A stretch of 12,204 nucleotides of DNA from Avimonoglobus sp965151315 (GTDB taxonomy: Bacteria; Bacillota; Clostridia; UBA1381): the NCBI GenBank assembly GCA_965151315.1, contig CBCTZG010000083.1, positions 1-12,204 of the forward strand, written 5' to 3'. The notes beneath the pieces are model-generated. The model did no database searches, was not told where the DNA came from, and saw nothing but the letters and a program-made list of their open reading frames with translations. A program made the translations under genes and the position numbers. Below, one piece after another: positions 6,337 through 12,204 of the stretch; position 1 is the stretch's first letter, and each line of letters opens with the position of its first letter.

Positions 6337-7047
6337 ATGGCAATGCTGACTGTGGAAAATCTACAGGTATATTACGGGGTAATCCAGGCGATTAAAGGGG
6401 TTTCCTTTTCGGTAAATCAGGGCGAGATCATTGCCCTGATCGGCGCTAATGGAGCTGGGAAGACAACGATCCTGCATACAGTCACCGGGCTGATCGGGGC
6501 CAAAGCGGGAAGCGTAGTTTTTGAGGGCAGGAATCTTTTAAAAACTCCGGCCCATAAGATTGTTTCCCTGGGAATGGCCCATGTGCCGGAGGGCCGGCGG
6601 ATATTCCAGGAGCTGACAGTATATGAAAATTTGATCCTGGGCGCCTTTACCCTAAAGGACAAGAAAAGGATTTCCGAGAATCTGCAAATGGTATATCAGC
6701 GCTTCCCCCGGCTGGAGGAGCGCAGGACGCAGATCGCCGGGACGTTATCCGGCGGTGAGCAGCAGATGCTGGCAATGGGCCGGGCCTTAATGTCCAATCC
6801 AAAAATCATTTTGATGGATGAGCCGTCTATGGGGCTTTCTCCATTGCTGGTTTCAGAGATTTTTGAAATTATTAAAGAGGTTTCTAAAAGCGGCACCACC
6901 ATTCTGCTGGTGGAGCAAAACGCGAAGAAGGCGCTGTCTATCGCGGACCGGGCGTACGTTTTGGAGACAGGGAAAATCGTGCTTTCCGGCCCCGCTAAGG
7001 AAATGATGGATAACGACCAAGTGAAAAAGGCCTATTTGGGTGAATAA
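6337..7047 (+). CDS. livF: Branched-chain amino acid ABC transporter ATP-binding protein LivF
   Basis: The second ATPase of the importer, 236 residues from the start chosen here. Numbered from this start, it has Walker A GANGAGKTT (36-44), signature LSGGEQQ (137-143), Walker B ILMDEP (158-163) and the LivF-typical VEQNA (192-196), where the switch histidine of other ABC proteins is replaced by Gln. The HVPEGRRIF motif is also characteristic of LivF. An in-frame ATG at 6325 exists, but it directly abuts the AAAGGA ribosome binding site. ATG 6337 (MAMLTVENLQVYYG) has better spacing and fits the usual N-terminus. It follows livG closely and ends the operon before a strong terminator. Confidence 0.94.
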   Translation: MAMLTVENLQVYYGVIQAIKGVSFSVNQGEIIALIGANGAGKTTILHTVTGLIGAKAGSVVFEGRNLLKTPAHKIVSLGMAHVPEGRRIFQELTVYENLILGAFTLKDKKRISENLQMVYQRFPRLEERRTQIAGTLSGGEQQMLAMGRALMSNPKIILMDEPSMGLSPLLVSEIFEIIKEVSKSGTTILLVEQNAKKALSIADRAYVLETGKIVLSGPAKEMMDNDQVKKAYLGE

Positions 7048-7053
7048 ACGATT

Positions 7054-7091
7054 AAGCCGCAAAACAGTAAGTTTCGCGGCTTTTGTCTTTT
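7054..7091 (+). terminator. Intrinsic terminator of the liv operon
   Basis: AAGCCGCAAAAC pairs with GTTTCGCGGCTT (one mismatch, 12-position stem, loop AGTAA), followed by TTTTGTCTTTT. It begins 7 bp after the livF stop and ends just before the corA ribosome binding site. Confidence 0.85.
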
Positions 7092-7109
7092 AGAGTTAGG
7101 AGGGACGGC

Positions 7110-8033
7110 ATGCTTTACCGGATTACAGAGTATAGTGTGGAAACAGCGGCGGCTTTTTCAGCTGGACAGGCCTACGCGGGATGTTTCCGGCGGACAGAAT
7201 TCCTGGAGCAGCGCGCCAGGCTGGGTTTGGATGGTATTGTGTTCCCGCAATGGCAGGAACGGCGGTTTCATAATCATTTGGAGGTTTATGATACGTTTAG
7301 CCTGGGACTGGTGGATGTAATGGATATTGCCCATGTACGGAGCCCAAAGGAAAAAACGGCTTTTTATGTGGCAAAGGATCTATTTCTGCTGATTGTGCCG
7401 GAGGAGGGGGATGAGCGGGCCCGGTCAGCATTTGACCATGCCTTGCATCATGCGGGGAAAAAGCCAACGATTGAAAAAATTATCTGCGGTGTGCTGGAAA
7501 AATTGACAGAAGACAGCCAGATGATTTTGGAAAATGCGGAGGCGCGGATTTTAGAAATGGAAGCGGCGCTGGCGGAGGAAAAAATTGCGGGGGACCTCAA
7601 CCCTAAGCTATTCCATTTAAAAAACAGTCTGACAGTCCGGGCAGATTACTATGCGGAATTGGCGGACCTGGCGGGGAACTTGGGCGACAATGAAAACGAC
7701 ATTTTTGCCGCGGACACGCTGCGTTTTTTTCGGATCACGGAAAAGCGGCTCCAACGGTTAGCGGATCATACTCAGCAGCTCTGCGAGAGCCTTGTACGGC
7801 TTCGGGAAGCTTATCAGGCAGCGCTGGACTATAGTCTGAACCGGGTTATGAAGATGTTTACCGTAGTGACTACGGTTTTCCTGCCCCTGACGCTGATTGC
7901 CGGCTGGTACGGGATGAATTTTCGGAACATGCCGGAGCTGTCCTGGGAATTTGGATATCCAGCTGTGATCCTTGTCAGCGCTTTAGTGGTTCTCATTTGT
8001 ATCTGGATTTTCAAAAAGAAAAAGTTGTTATAA
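7110..8033 (+). CDS. CorA-family Mg2+/divalent cation transporter
   Basis: A 307-residue protein with the CorA layout: a soluble N-terminal domain, a long charged helical region (about 120-240), and two C-terminal membrane helices. The selectivity-loop motif YGMNF (GMN at 268-270) sits between TM1 (VTTVFLPLTLIAGW) and TM2 (AVILVSALVVLICIWIF), and the protein ends in the basic tail KKKKLL. CorA proteins form homopentameric channels importing Mg2+ (sometimes Co2+ or Ni2+); the exact ion is not readable. The longer frame from TTG 7083 begins inside the liv terminator and is rejected. ATG 7110 has an AGGAGGG site 5 nt upstream. No promoter is visible in the short gap after the liv terminator, so expression may come from read-through or a promoter within livF. 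Confidence 0.9.
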   Translation: MLYRITEYSVETAAAFSAGQAYAGCFRRTEFLEQRARLGLDGIVFPQWQERRFHNHLEVYDTFSLGLVDVMDIAHVRSPKEKTAFYVAKDLFLLIVPEEGDERARSAFDHALHHAGKKPTIEKIICGVLEKLTEDSQMILENAEARILEMEAALAEEKIAGDLNPKLFHLKNSLTVRADYYAELADLAGNLGDNENDIFAADTLRFFRITEKRLQRLADHTQQLCESLVRLREAYQAALDYSLNRVMKMFTVVTTVFLPLTLIAGWYGMNFRNMPELSWEFGYPAVILVSALVVLICIWIFKKKKLL

Positions 8034-8058
8034 AAAACGGCCCGGCGGGCCGTTTTTT
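8032..8058. terminator. Bidirectional terminator shared by corA and the ABC exporter
   Basis: A perfect 12-bp inverted repeat, AAAAAACGGCCC and GGGCCGTTTTTT, with a 3-nt GGC loop. It gives a GC stem followed by six T's on both strands. It overlaps the stop codons of both convergent genes (TAA 8031-8033 on plus; 8057-8059 on minus). Confidence 0.93.
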
Positions 8059-9880
8059 ATTGCATGGCGTTGGTCATTTCGCTGAGGGTCTTTAGCTCGT
8101 AGAATTTACCATGAAGCGCCATCAGCTCCTGATATGTACCCATTTCCACGCAGCGGCCCTCGTCCATAACCACAATTTTATCCGCGTCTCGGATAGTGGA
8201 CAGGCGGTGGGCTACAATAAAGGTTGTGCGGCCCTTGATAAGGCTGGCCATAGCCTTTTGGACATGGTATTCGGAAATGTTGTCTAAGGCGGAGGTGGCT
8301 TCGTCCAAGATGATAATCCGGGGATCCCGGATCAAGGCCCGGGCGATGGAGATCCGCTGCTTCTGCCCGCCGGACAGGTTGCCGCCGTGCTCGCCCACCT
8401 GGGTGTCCAGCCCGTCCGGCAGCTTATCAATAAACTCCCGGATATTGGCCAGATCCATGACTTGCTCCAGCTGCGCTTCGGTAACATTGGCCATGCCGTA
8501 GGTGATATTTTCCCGGATTGTGCCGGTGAACAGGATGCAGTTTTGGGGCACCACGGAAATAAAATGCCGGTAGCTGGGCAGGTTCAGCGCTTCAATGGGC
8601 TTCCCGTCGATTTTCAGCTGGCCGCTGGTCGCCGTCAGGAAGCCGATGATCATATTCATGATCGTGGATTTCCCTGAACCGGAAGCCCCTACAAAAGCCA
8701 CACATTCCCCCTGCTCAACCTGGAGGGAGAAATCCTGGATGATCATTTTTGGGGAGTCCGGGTAGTGATAGGAAACATGGTCGAACTGGATAGTACCATG
8801 GACATACCGCAGGCTGATCTTCCCTGCATTATGCTCAATATTGTCAGACAGCATAATCTCCGAAACAGAACGGATCGACTCCGCCCCCTTCATAAATTCG
8901 GGATAAATATTCAAAAGGGCCTGGACGTTGGCCGTGATGGTAGTAAAATAGGTCTGGAACAAAACGATGTCCCCCACATCCAGCTTCCCCAGGTAGGCTA
9001 AAATACCGGTAAACGTCAGGCAGACGGCGCTGGACAGCATCCCCGCCACCCAGGCGGAGGAAGCGAAAATAGCGTTGGATTTATCCAGGGTCTGGCCGGC
9101 GGACTTGAGCTGGCGGATATTCCCCTCCAGCTTGGATATTTCCACATTTTCCAGGCCATGGGCCTTGGTGACTGGGATCATGTCGATCATATTGCTGATT
9201 TTGGAGGAAATGTTCTCCACCTCAGACCGGAACACCCGGTTGGTGCGCTGCAGCTTCTTCCGAAAAGCGGTGGCTACCAGAATATTGATCGGGACCAGGA
9301 TCACAAAAAATGCCGTGACAATCAGGTTTTTCGTGACGGTAATGGCTACGGTGACCAGCAGGGTAATAATACAGGGTAAAAGCTGCATGATCAGCTGGTT
9401 TAAAAAAAGCTCGATGGCCTCGATATCCCGGATAAACTTGGTCTGGAGCCGGCCGGACTCCAGCTCCTTATGATAGGTCAGGGAAAGCTGCTGGAGTTTT
9501 TTGATTAGGGAATTTCGAAACCCGGCGCCAATATTCCGGAGCATTTTGCTGGTATACTTGGCGTATAGGGTATGGGTCAGGATATTTTGCAGGATCAGTA
9601 CACAAAGGACAGCGCCGTTTACAATCAACAGGGACAGGCTGCTATCCTGGGGATTGTTGGCGATGTTGATCACATTTGCCGTGACGATGGGTACGATCCA
9701 GGTGGGACAGTGCTTCACAATAAACAGCAGCGTGGAGATGATAAACTCCCGGAAATTCGAACGGAACAGGCTGGAAAGAATTTTTCCCACAATGCCGTCC
9801 ACATTTTTACAGGCGCGGAACAGGCTGTTATAATCGGGAATCGCATTCTCATTTTTCGCTGGTCTGGATGCTTTTGACAT
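8057..9880 (-). CDS. ABC exporter half-transporter (membrane domain fused to ATPase)
   Basis: A 607-residue type I (MsbA/LmrA-like) exporter, presumably working as a homodimer because no partner gene adjoins it. The first ~320 residues contain about six hydrophobic spans, and the GRLQTKFIRDIEAIE region is a typical coupling element. The ATPase domain has Walker A GASGSGKST (398-406), the Q-loop VPQN (Q446), signature LSGGQ (502-506), Walker B IIILDEATSALD (D526, E527) and the H-loop VAHRLST (H558), so it should be catalytically competent. The substrate (drug, lipid or peptide) cannot be deduced; there is no N-terminal C39 peptidase domain. A TTG-initiated longer frame begins at 9913, at the edge of the promoter -10 box and upstream of the expected transcription start. 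ATG 9880 with CAGGAG 9 nt upstream is the supported start. Confidence 0.92.
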   Translation of the reverse strand: MSKASRPAKNENAIPDYNSLFRACKNVDGIVGKILSSLFRSNFREFIISTLLFIVKHCPTWIVPIVTANVINIANNPQDSSLSLLIVNGAVLCVLILQNILTHTLYAKYTSKMLRNIGAGFRNSLIKKLQQLSLTYHKELESGRLQTKFIRDIEAIELFLNQLIMQLLPCIITLLVTVAITVTKNLIVTAFFVILVPINILVATAFRKKLQRTNRVFRSEVENISSKISNMIDMIPVTKAHGLENVEISKLEGNIRQLKSAGQTLDKSNAIFASSAWVAGMLSSAVCLTFTGILAYLGKLDVGDIVLFQTYFTTITANVQALLNIYPEFMKGAESIRSVSEIMLSDNIEHNAGKISLRYVHGTIQFDHVSYHYPDSPKMIIQDFSLQVEQGECVAFVGASGSGKSTIMNMIIGFLTATSGQLKIDGKPIEALNLPSYRHFISVVPQNCILFTGTIRENITYGMANVTEAQLEQVMDLANIREFIDKLPDGLDTQVGEHGGNLSGGQKQRISIARALIRDPRIIILDEATSALDNISEYHVQKAMASLIKGRTTFIVAHRLSTIRDADKIVVMDEGRCVEMGTYQELMALHGKFYELKTLSEMTNAMQ

Positions 9881-9913
9881 GGCAATCAACTCCTGAAAGC
9901 AAAACTCAGGCAA

Positions 9914-9941
9914 ATTGTACCACCTTTTTATGGGAAGTCAA
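9914..9941 (-). promoter_or_regulatory. Promoter of the ABC exporter gene
   Basis: On the minus strand TTGACT (9936-9941) and TACAAT (9914-9919) are 16 bp apart. The predicted transcription start near 9907 lies upstream of ATG 9880 but downstream of the alternative TTG at 9913, which settles the start choice. Confidence 0.7.
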
Positions 9942-9977
9942 GGTTTTTGAGGAAATGTAAAGAAAACGTAAAGATAA

Positions 9978-10006
9978 AAAAAGAAACGGCAGCGCCGTTT
10001 CTTTTT
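9978..10006 (-). terminator. Intrinsic terminator of the rubrerythrin gene
   Basis: A perfect 13-bp inverted repeat, AAAAAGAAACGGC and GCCGTTTCTTTTT, with an AGC loop. It lies 12 bp beyond the rubrerythrin stop codon and ends in a T-run on the minus strand. It separates that gene from the ABC exporter promoter downstream, and its symmetry would also stop plus-strand transcripts. Confidence 0.9.
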
Positions 10007-10018
10007 GGGGATTCGTTT

Positions 10019-10558
10019 TTAGTAGTTTTCCGCCCGAACCTGGAAATAAGCCTGGGGATGCGCACAGACCGGACATACCTCCGGCGCCTGCTTGCCTACC
10101 ACAATATGGCCGCAGTTTGCGCACTGCCAGATGGCGTCGCCGTCCTTGGAGAAGACCAGGCCGTTTTCAATGTTGGACAGCAGCTTGCGATACCGCTCCT
10201 CGTGCTCCTTTTCAATGGCGGCCACGCTTTCAAATAGATAGGCGATATGGTCAAAGCCTTCTTCCTTTGCCTCTTTGGCAAAGGTTTTATACATATCCGT
10301 CCATTCGTAGTTTTCGCCCTCCGCCGCATCTAACAGGTTATCCGGAGTGGAGCCGATCCCGTCATGCAGCAGCTTAAACCAGATCTTCGCATGCTCCTTC
10401 TCATTGTTGGCTGTTTCCTCAAATAAAGCCGCGATCTGCACATAGCCGTCTTTCTTTGCTTTGGAAGCGTAGTATGTATACTTGTTCCTTGCCTGGGATT
10501 CCCCGGCGAATGCCGCCAGCAGATTAGCCTCTGTTTTTGTCCCTTTTAAATTTGCCAT
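10019..10558 (-). CDS. Rubrerythrin
   Basis: A 179-residue cytoplasmic non-heme iron protein. Anaerobes use it to reduce hydrogen peroxide with electrons from rubredoxin or NAD(P)H. The N-terminal ferritin-like four-helix domain carries the diiron ligands as E20, the E53-x-x-H56 motif, glutamates in KEAKEEG (96-100) and the second E116-x-x-H119. The C-terminal rubredoxin-like domain has the iron-binding cysteine pairs C146-x-x-C149 and C162-x-x-C165, and the protein ends just after. All key residues are present. A longer frame to 10591 adds 11 residues unlike the family and overlaps the promoter. ATG 10558 has AAGGAG 9 nt upstream and gives the expected MANLKGTKTE start. Its promoter stands back-to-back with that of the SLH protein. 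Confidence 0.95.
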   Translation of the reverse strand: MANLKGTKTEANLLAAFAGESQARNKYTYYASKAKKDGYVQIAALFEETANNEKEHAKIWFKLLHDGIGSTPDNLLDAAEGENYEWTDMYKTFAKEAKEEGFDHIAYLFESVAAIEKEHEERYRKLLSNIENGLVFSKDGDAIWQCANCGHIVVGKQAPEVCPVCAHPQAYFQVRAENY

Positions 10559-10579
10559 AATATCACACTCCTTTACAGC

Positions 10580-10608
10580 ATAGTACAACAATTTTCAGCT
10601 GTTGTCAA
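10580..10608 (-). promoter_or_regulatory. Promoter of the rubrerythrin gene
   Basis: On the minus strand a consensus TTGACA (10603-10608) and TACTAT (10580-10585) are 17 bp apart. The spacer contains a dyad, ACAACA (10585-10590) and TGTTGT (10600-10605). Confidence 0.75.
10585..10605. promoter_or_regulatory. Possible operator dyad within the rubrerythrin promoter
   Basis: ACAACA and TGTTGT are inverted around 9 bp and fill the space between the -35 and -10 boxes, overlapping both. That is where a repressor would block transcription. It does not clearly match the PerR or Rex consensus as I know them, so the regulator is unknown. Confidence 0.35.
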
Positions 10609-10617
10609 GAAAAAACA

Positions 10618-10646
10618 TTTACAAACACATGGATTTGGTGTATAAT
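10618..10646 (+). promoter_or_regulatory. Promoter of the SLH-C39 protein gene
   Basis: TTTACA (10618-10623) and a perfect TATAAT (10641-10646) are 17 bp apart. Its -35 box is only 9 bp from that of the divergent rubrerythrin promoter. Transcription should begin near 10653, which excludes the in-frame ATG at 10645 that lies inside the -10 box. Confidence 0.75.
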
Positions 10647-10680
10647 GTATAAAAAACAGTGGATAATGGGGGTAGTGTTT

Positions 10681-11895
10681 TTGAAACGGAAAGGGATTTT
10701 TGCGGTTTTATTGGCGGTATCCATACAGGCTTCGGCGTTAGCTGCCACGCCCTGGGATGTGCAGCGGCACTGGACAGGGAACGCAGTAAATACGCTGATC
10801 GCCAATGGTGTAATGGCGGGGTATCCGGACGGCCGGTTCCGGCCGGATCACGCGCTGACCCGGGAGGAAGCGGCGTCTGTCTTTGCGGCCATCCTGCAAA
10901 AAAGCGGGGAGGAGCCACCTGCGGAAACAGTCGGGTTCCCGGATATAGAGGCAGGGCGCTGGTCGCAGGAAGCAGTTGGATACCTGGCGGCTAAAGGGAT
11001 TCTGCAAGGGGATGAAAACGGGCTTTTCCAGCCTACGAAGACTATGAGCCGGCAGGAGCTGGCAGCTATGCTGTATAACTATGTGAAAGACTGGGGGCTG
11101 CCGGAAAAGGAGCCAGTCAACCTGACAGACCTGGGGGAAAGCTATGCCCAGGAAGCGGTTTGGAAGATATGCGCATATGGGATTTTAGGCGGTTATGAGG
11201 ATGATACATTCCGGCCGTCCCAGCCAGTCACCCGAGGAGAAGCGGCAGCGGCGTTCTGTGCTGTATCCGGATTCCAGGTGGTGCCGGTTCAGATCGATAC
11301 GCCGGCAGTCCGGACCATCGACGTACCCTATATCAGCCAGTTGTATCCAGTGCGGGCTGTAGTGGGCTGTGAGGCCACGTCGCTTTTAATGGGGATGAAG
11401 GGAAAGGGGTATGCCCTGGACGTAGATCTGCGGACGTTCTTGGATGGAATGCCTAAAACGGCGTCCAACCCGGCAAAAGGCTTTGTGGGCTCCCCATACA
11501 AGGCGGATCCCACGAAAAAAACCAGAACGACGATTTATCCGCCGATTTTAGCGGAATATGCCCGGCAGTACGGCGCTGATGTATGGGATTTTTCCGGCAG
11601 CTCTGTACAAGAACTCCGGGCGGAGCTGCTGGCGGGCAATCCGGTGGTGATCTACGCCACACTGCGCTGGGAGAAGCCGTTTTACCGGTATTACAATATT
11701 GAGGGGCAGACCCAGCGGCTCCTGAGCAATAACCATGCGGTGCTGGTCTGCGGCTATGACAGCGAAACAAATTATTACTACATTGCCGACCCATATAACG
11801 AAAATAATACCAGGGCGGAATACCGGTATTGGATCAGCGGCGATACGTTAGAACCGATCTACATGGAACGGCAGCATGCCATTGTGGTGCAATAA
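10681..11895 (+). CDS. Secreted SLH-domain protein with C39-like cysteine peptidase domain
   Basis: A 404-residue exported protein from TTG 10681. It has a signal peptide (KRK, then IFAVLLAVSI, likely cleaved near ALAA, residues 19-22). Three S-layer homology repeats follow at about 25-70, 86-135 and 148-193, each with the GxxxGYPDGRFRP-like core (GVMAGYPDGRFRP, GILQGDENGLFQP, GILGGYEDDTFRP). Such repeats bind secondary cell-wall polymers. Residues about 212-388 form a peptidase C39-like fold: VVGCEATS (candidate catalytic C230), SNNHAVLVCGYD (H352) and YIADPY (D370). It is therefore probably a wall-anchored cysteine protease or a papain-fold protein; the substrate is unknown. The TTG start is preceded by GGGGGT at 7-nt spacing. 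ATG 10666 is the alternative; ATG 10645 lies in the promoter. No clean terminator follows. Confidence 0.88.
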   Translation: MKRKGIFAVLLAVSIQASALAATPWDVQRHWTGNAVNTLIANGVMAGYPDGRFRPDHALTREEAASVFAAILQKSGEEPPAETVGFPDIEAGRWSQEAVGYLAAKGILQGDENGLFQPTKTMSRQELAAMLYNYVKDWGLPEKEPVNLTDLGESYAQEAVWKICAYGILGGYEDDTFRPSQPVTRGEAAAAFCAVSGFQVVPVQIDTPAVRTIDVPYISQLYPVRAVVGCEATSLLMGMKGKGYALDVDLRTFLDGMPKTASNPAKGFVGSPYKADPTKKTRTTIYPPILAEYARQYGADVWDFSGSSVQELRAELLAGNPVVIYATLRWEKPFYRYYNIEGQTQRLLSNNHAVLVCGYDSETNYYYIADPYNENNTRAEYRYWISGDTLEPIYMERQHAIVVQ

Positions 11896-12043
11896 GGGCT
11901 TCTCGGCGGATCGGATTATAAAAAAATAGTCCTTAAACAGCCTTTGAGAAAACTGTAAGATTAAACAGGCTGTCAAGCGAATTGTTCAAAAAGATAAGCA
12001 TACTGCTTTGTACAGCCCAAGTGAAATGGACAGTGAGAATCAT

Positions 12044-12065
12044 AACCACCAGTAAACTGGTGGTT
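12044..12065. repeat. Perfect 9-bp hairpin
   Basis: AACCACCAG and CTGGTGGTT pair exactly around a TAAA loop. No U-run follows (TTGCAC), so it is not a typical intrinsic terminator. Confidence 0.7.
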
Positions 12066-12070
12066 TGCAC

Positions 12071-12087
12071 AGCCCCTATAAGGGGCT
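12071..12087. repeat. Perfect 7-bp hairpin, first of a related pair
   Basis: AGCCCCT and AGGGGCT pair around ATA. The next hairpin has the same ATA loop and a similar stem (CCTCT/AGAGG, 12101-12113), suggesting a diverged tandem duplication. Confidence 0.65.
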
Positions 12088-12100
12088 ATTACAGGCTTAA

Positions 12101-12113
12101 CCTCTATAAGAGG
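12101..12113. repeat. 5-bp hairpin resembling the preceding one
   Basis: CCTCT and AGAGG pair around ATA, followed by CT as in the hairpin 30 bp upstream. The shared pattern is (C)CTATAAG(G), then GGCT. Confidence 0.5.
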
Positions 12114-12130
12114 CTCTGAAAATTTGACAC

Positions 12131-12160
12131 CGCATTACTATCACAGGCAGCGGTAGTGCG
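12131..12160. repeat. 8-bp hairpin with one G-U pair
   Basis: CGCATTAC (12131-12138) pairs with GTAGTGCG (12153-12160) around a 14-nt loop. An isolated TTGACA precedes it at 12124-12129 without a matching -10 box. Confidence 0.5.
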
Positions 12161-12204
12161 TAAAGTTTTGTGTAAAGTCCAAACATCAGGAAAAAGCAAA
12201 AGTT

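Larger units (their letters stand above)
11896..12204. other. Non-coding tail with hairpin cluster; possible mobile-element end
   Basis: No gene is supported in these 309 bases. An ACAGCCT/AGGCTGT inverted repeat (11937-11943 and 11967-11973) comes first. Four successive hairpins follow between 12044 and 12160, ahead of an A-rich stretch at the edge. Clusters of perfect short hairpins without U-runs are seen at subterminal ends of IS200/IS605-type elements and in structured non-coding RNAs. I suspect the former, but no transposase lies in the window. Confidence 0.4.

Noticed and set aside
7083..7109. Upstream TTG extension of the corA frame
   Set aside because: It starts inside the T-run of the liv terminator and codes through the AGGAGGG ribosome binding site of the real start at 7110.
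8057..9880. Peptide or bacteriocin exporter with its own processing domain
   Set aside because: The N-terminus lacks a C39 peptidase domain and there is no small double-glycine peptide gene nearby, so only a generic exporter call is justified.
9881..9913. TTG extension of the ABC exporter
   Set aside because: It abuts the -10 box, upstream of the predicted transcription start, and reads through the CAGGAG ribosome site of ATG 9880.
12044..12160. CRISPR array as an explanation for the hairpins
   Set aside because: The stems are all different and the spacing is irregular; there is no repeated 24-37 bp unit.

Overview
The window looks like the chromosome of an anaerobic, low-to-medium GC Gram-positive bacterium of the Clostridia type. 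The evidence is a rubrerythrin, an S-layer-homology (SLH) surface protein, strong AGGAGG-like ribosome binding sites, sigma-A promoters with 16-17 bp spacers, and compact intrinsic terminators. No species call is possible from the sequence alone.

Layout. (1) 1-1270, mobile-element-like: a GC-rich ParB-domain gene on the minus strand with a long Pro/Ala/Lys-rich N-terminal tail. It ends where the DNA-binding half of a ParB would begin, next to what may be the end of an insertion sequence at the left edge. Its leader holds a terminator hairpin that overlaps a second hairpin covering the ribosome binding site. (2) 1271-2006: AT-rich spacer with a complete tRNA-Leu(CAA), its promoter and terminator, and a minus-strand coding relic of 57 residues with its own terminator. 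(3) 2007-2933: a uridine-kinase/phosphoribulokinase-family P-loop kinase on the minus strand. (4) 2934-3693: a gene-poor stretch with imperfect inverted repeats and a decayed transposase start. (5) 3694-7047: a tight livHMGF operon for branched-chain amino acid (or related) uptake, with promoter and terminator but no substrate-binding-protein gene. (6) 7110-8033: a CorA-type Mg2+/divalent cation transporter. (7) 8057-9880: a minus-strand ABC exporter half-transporter, convergent with corA and sharing a bidirectional terminator. (8) 10019-10558: rubrerythrin on the minus strand. It is divergent from (9) 10681-11895, a secreted protein with three SLH repeats and a C39-like cysteine peptidase domain. 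(10) 11896-12204: a non-coding tail with four successive hairpins, possibly the end of a mobile element lying beyond the window.

The genes are mostly separate transcription units; only livHMGF is a clear operon. Several starts were moved inward because the longest reading frame begins inside a promoter or terminator (corA, ABC exporter, rubrerythrin, SLH protein). I did not find a clearly new biological system. The items most worth a second look are the parB leader and truncation, the back-to-back promoter between rubrerythrin and the SLH-C39 protein, and the hairpin cluster at the right edge.
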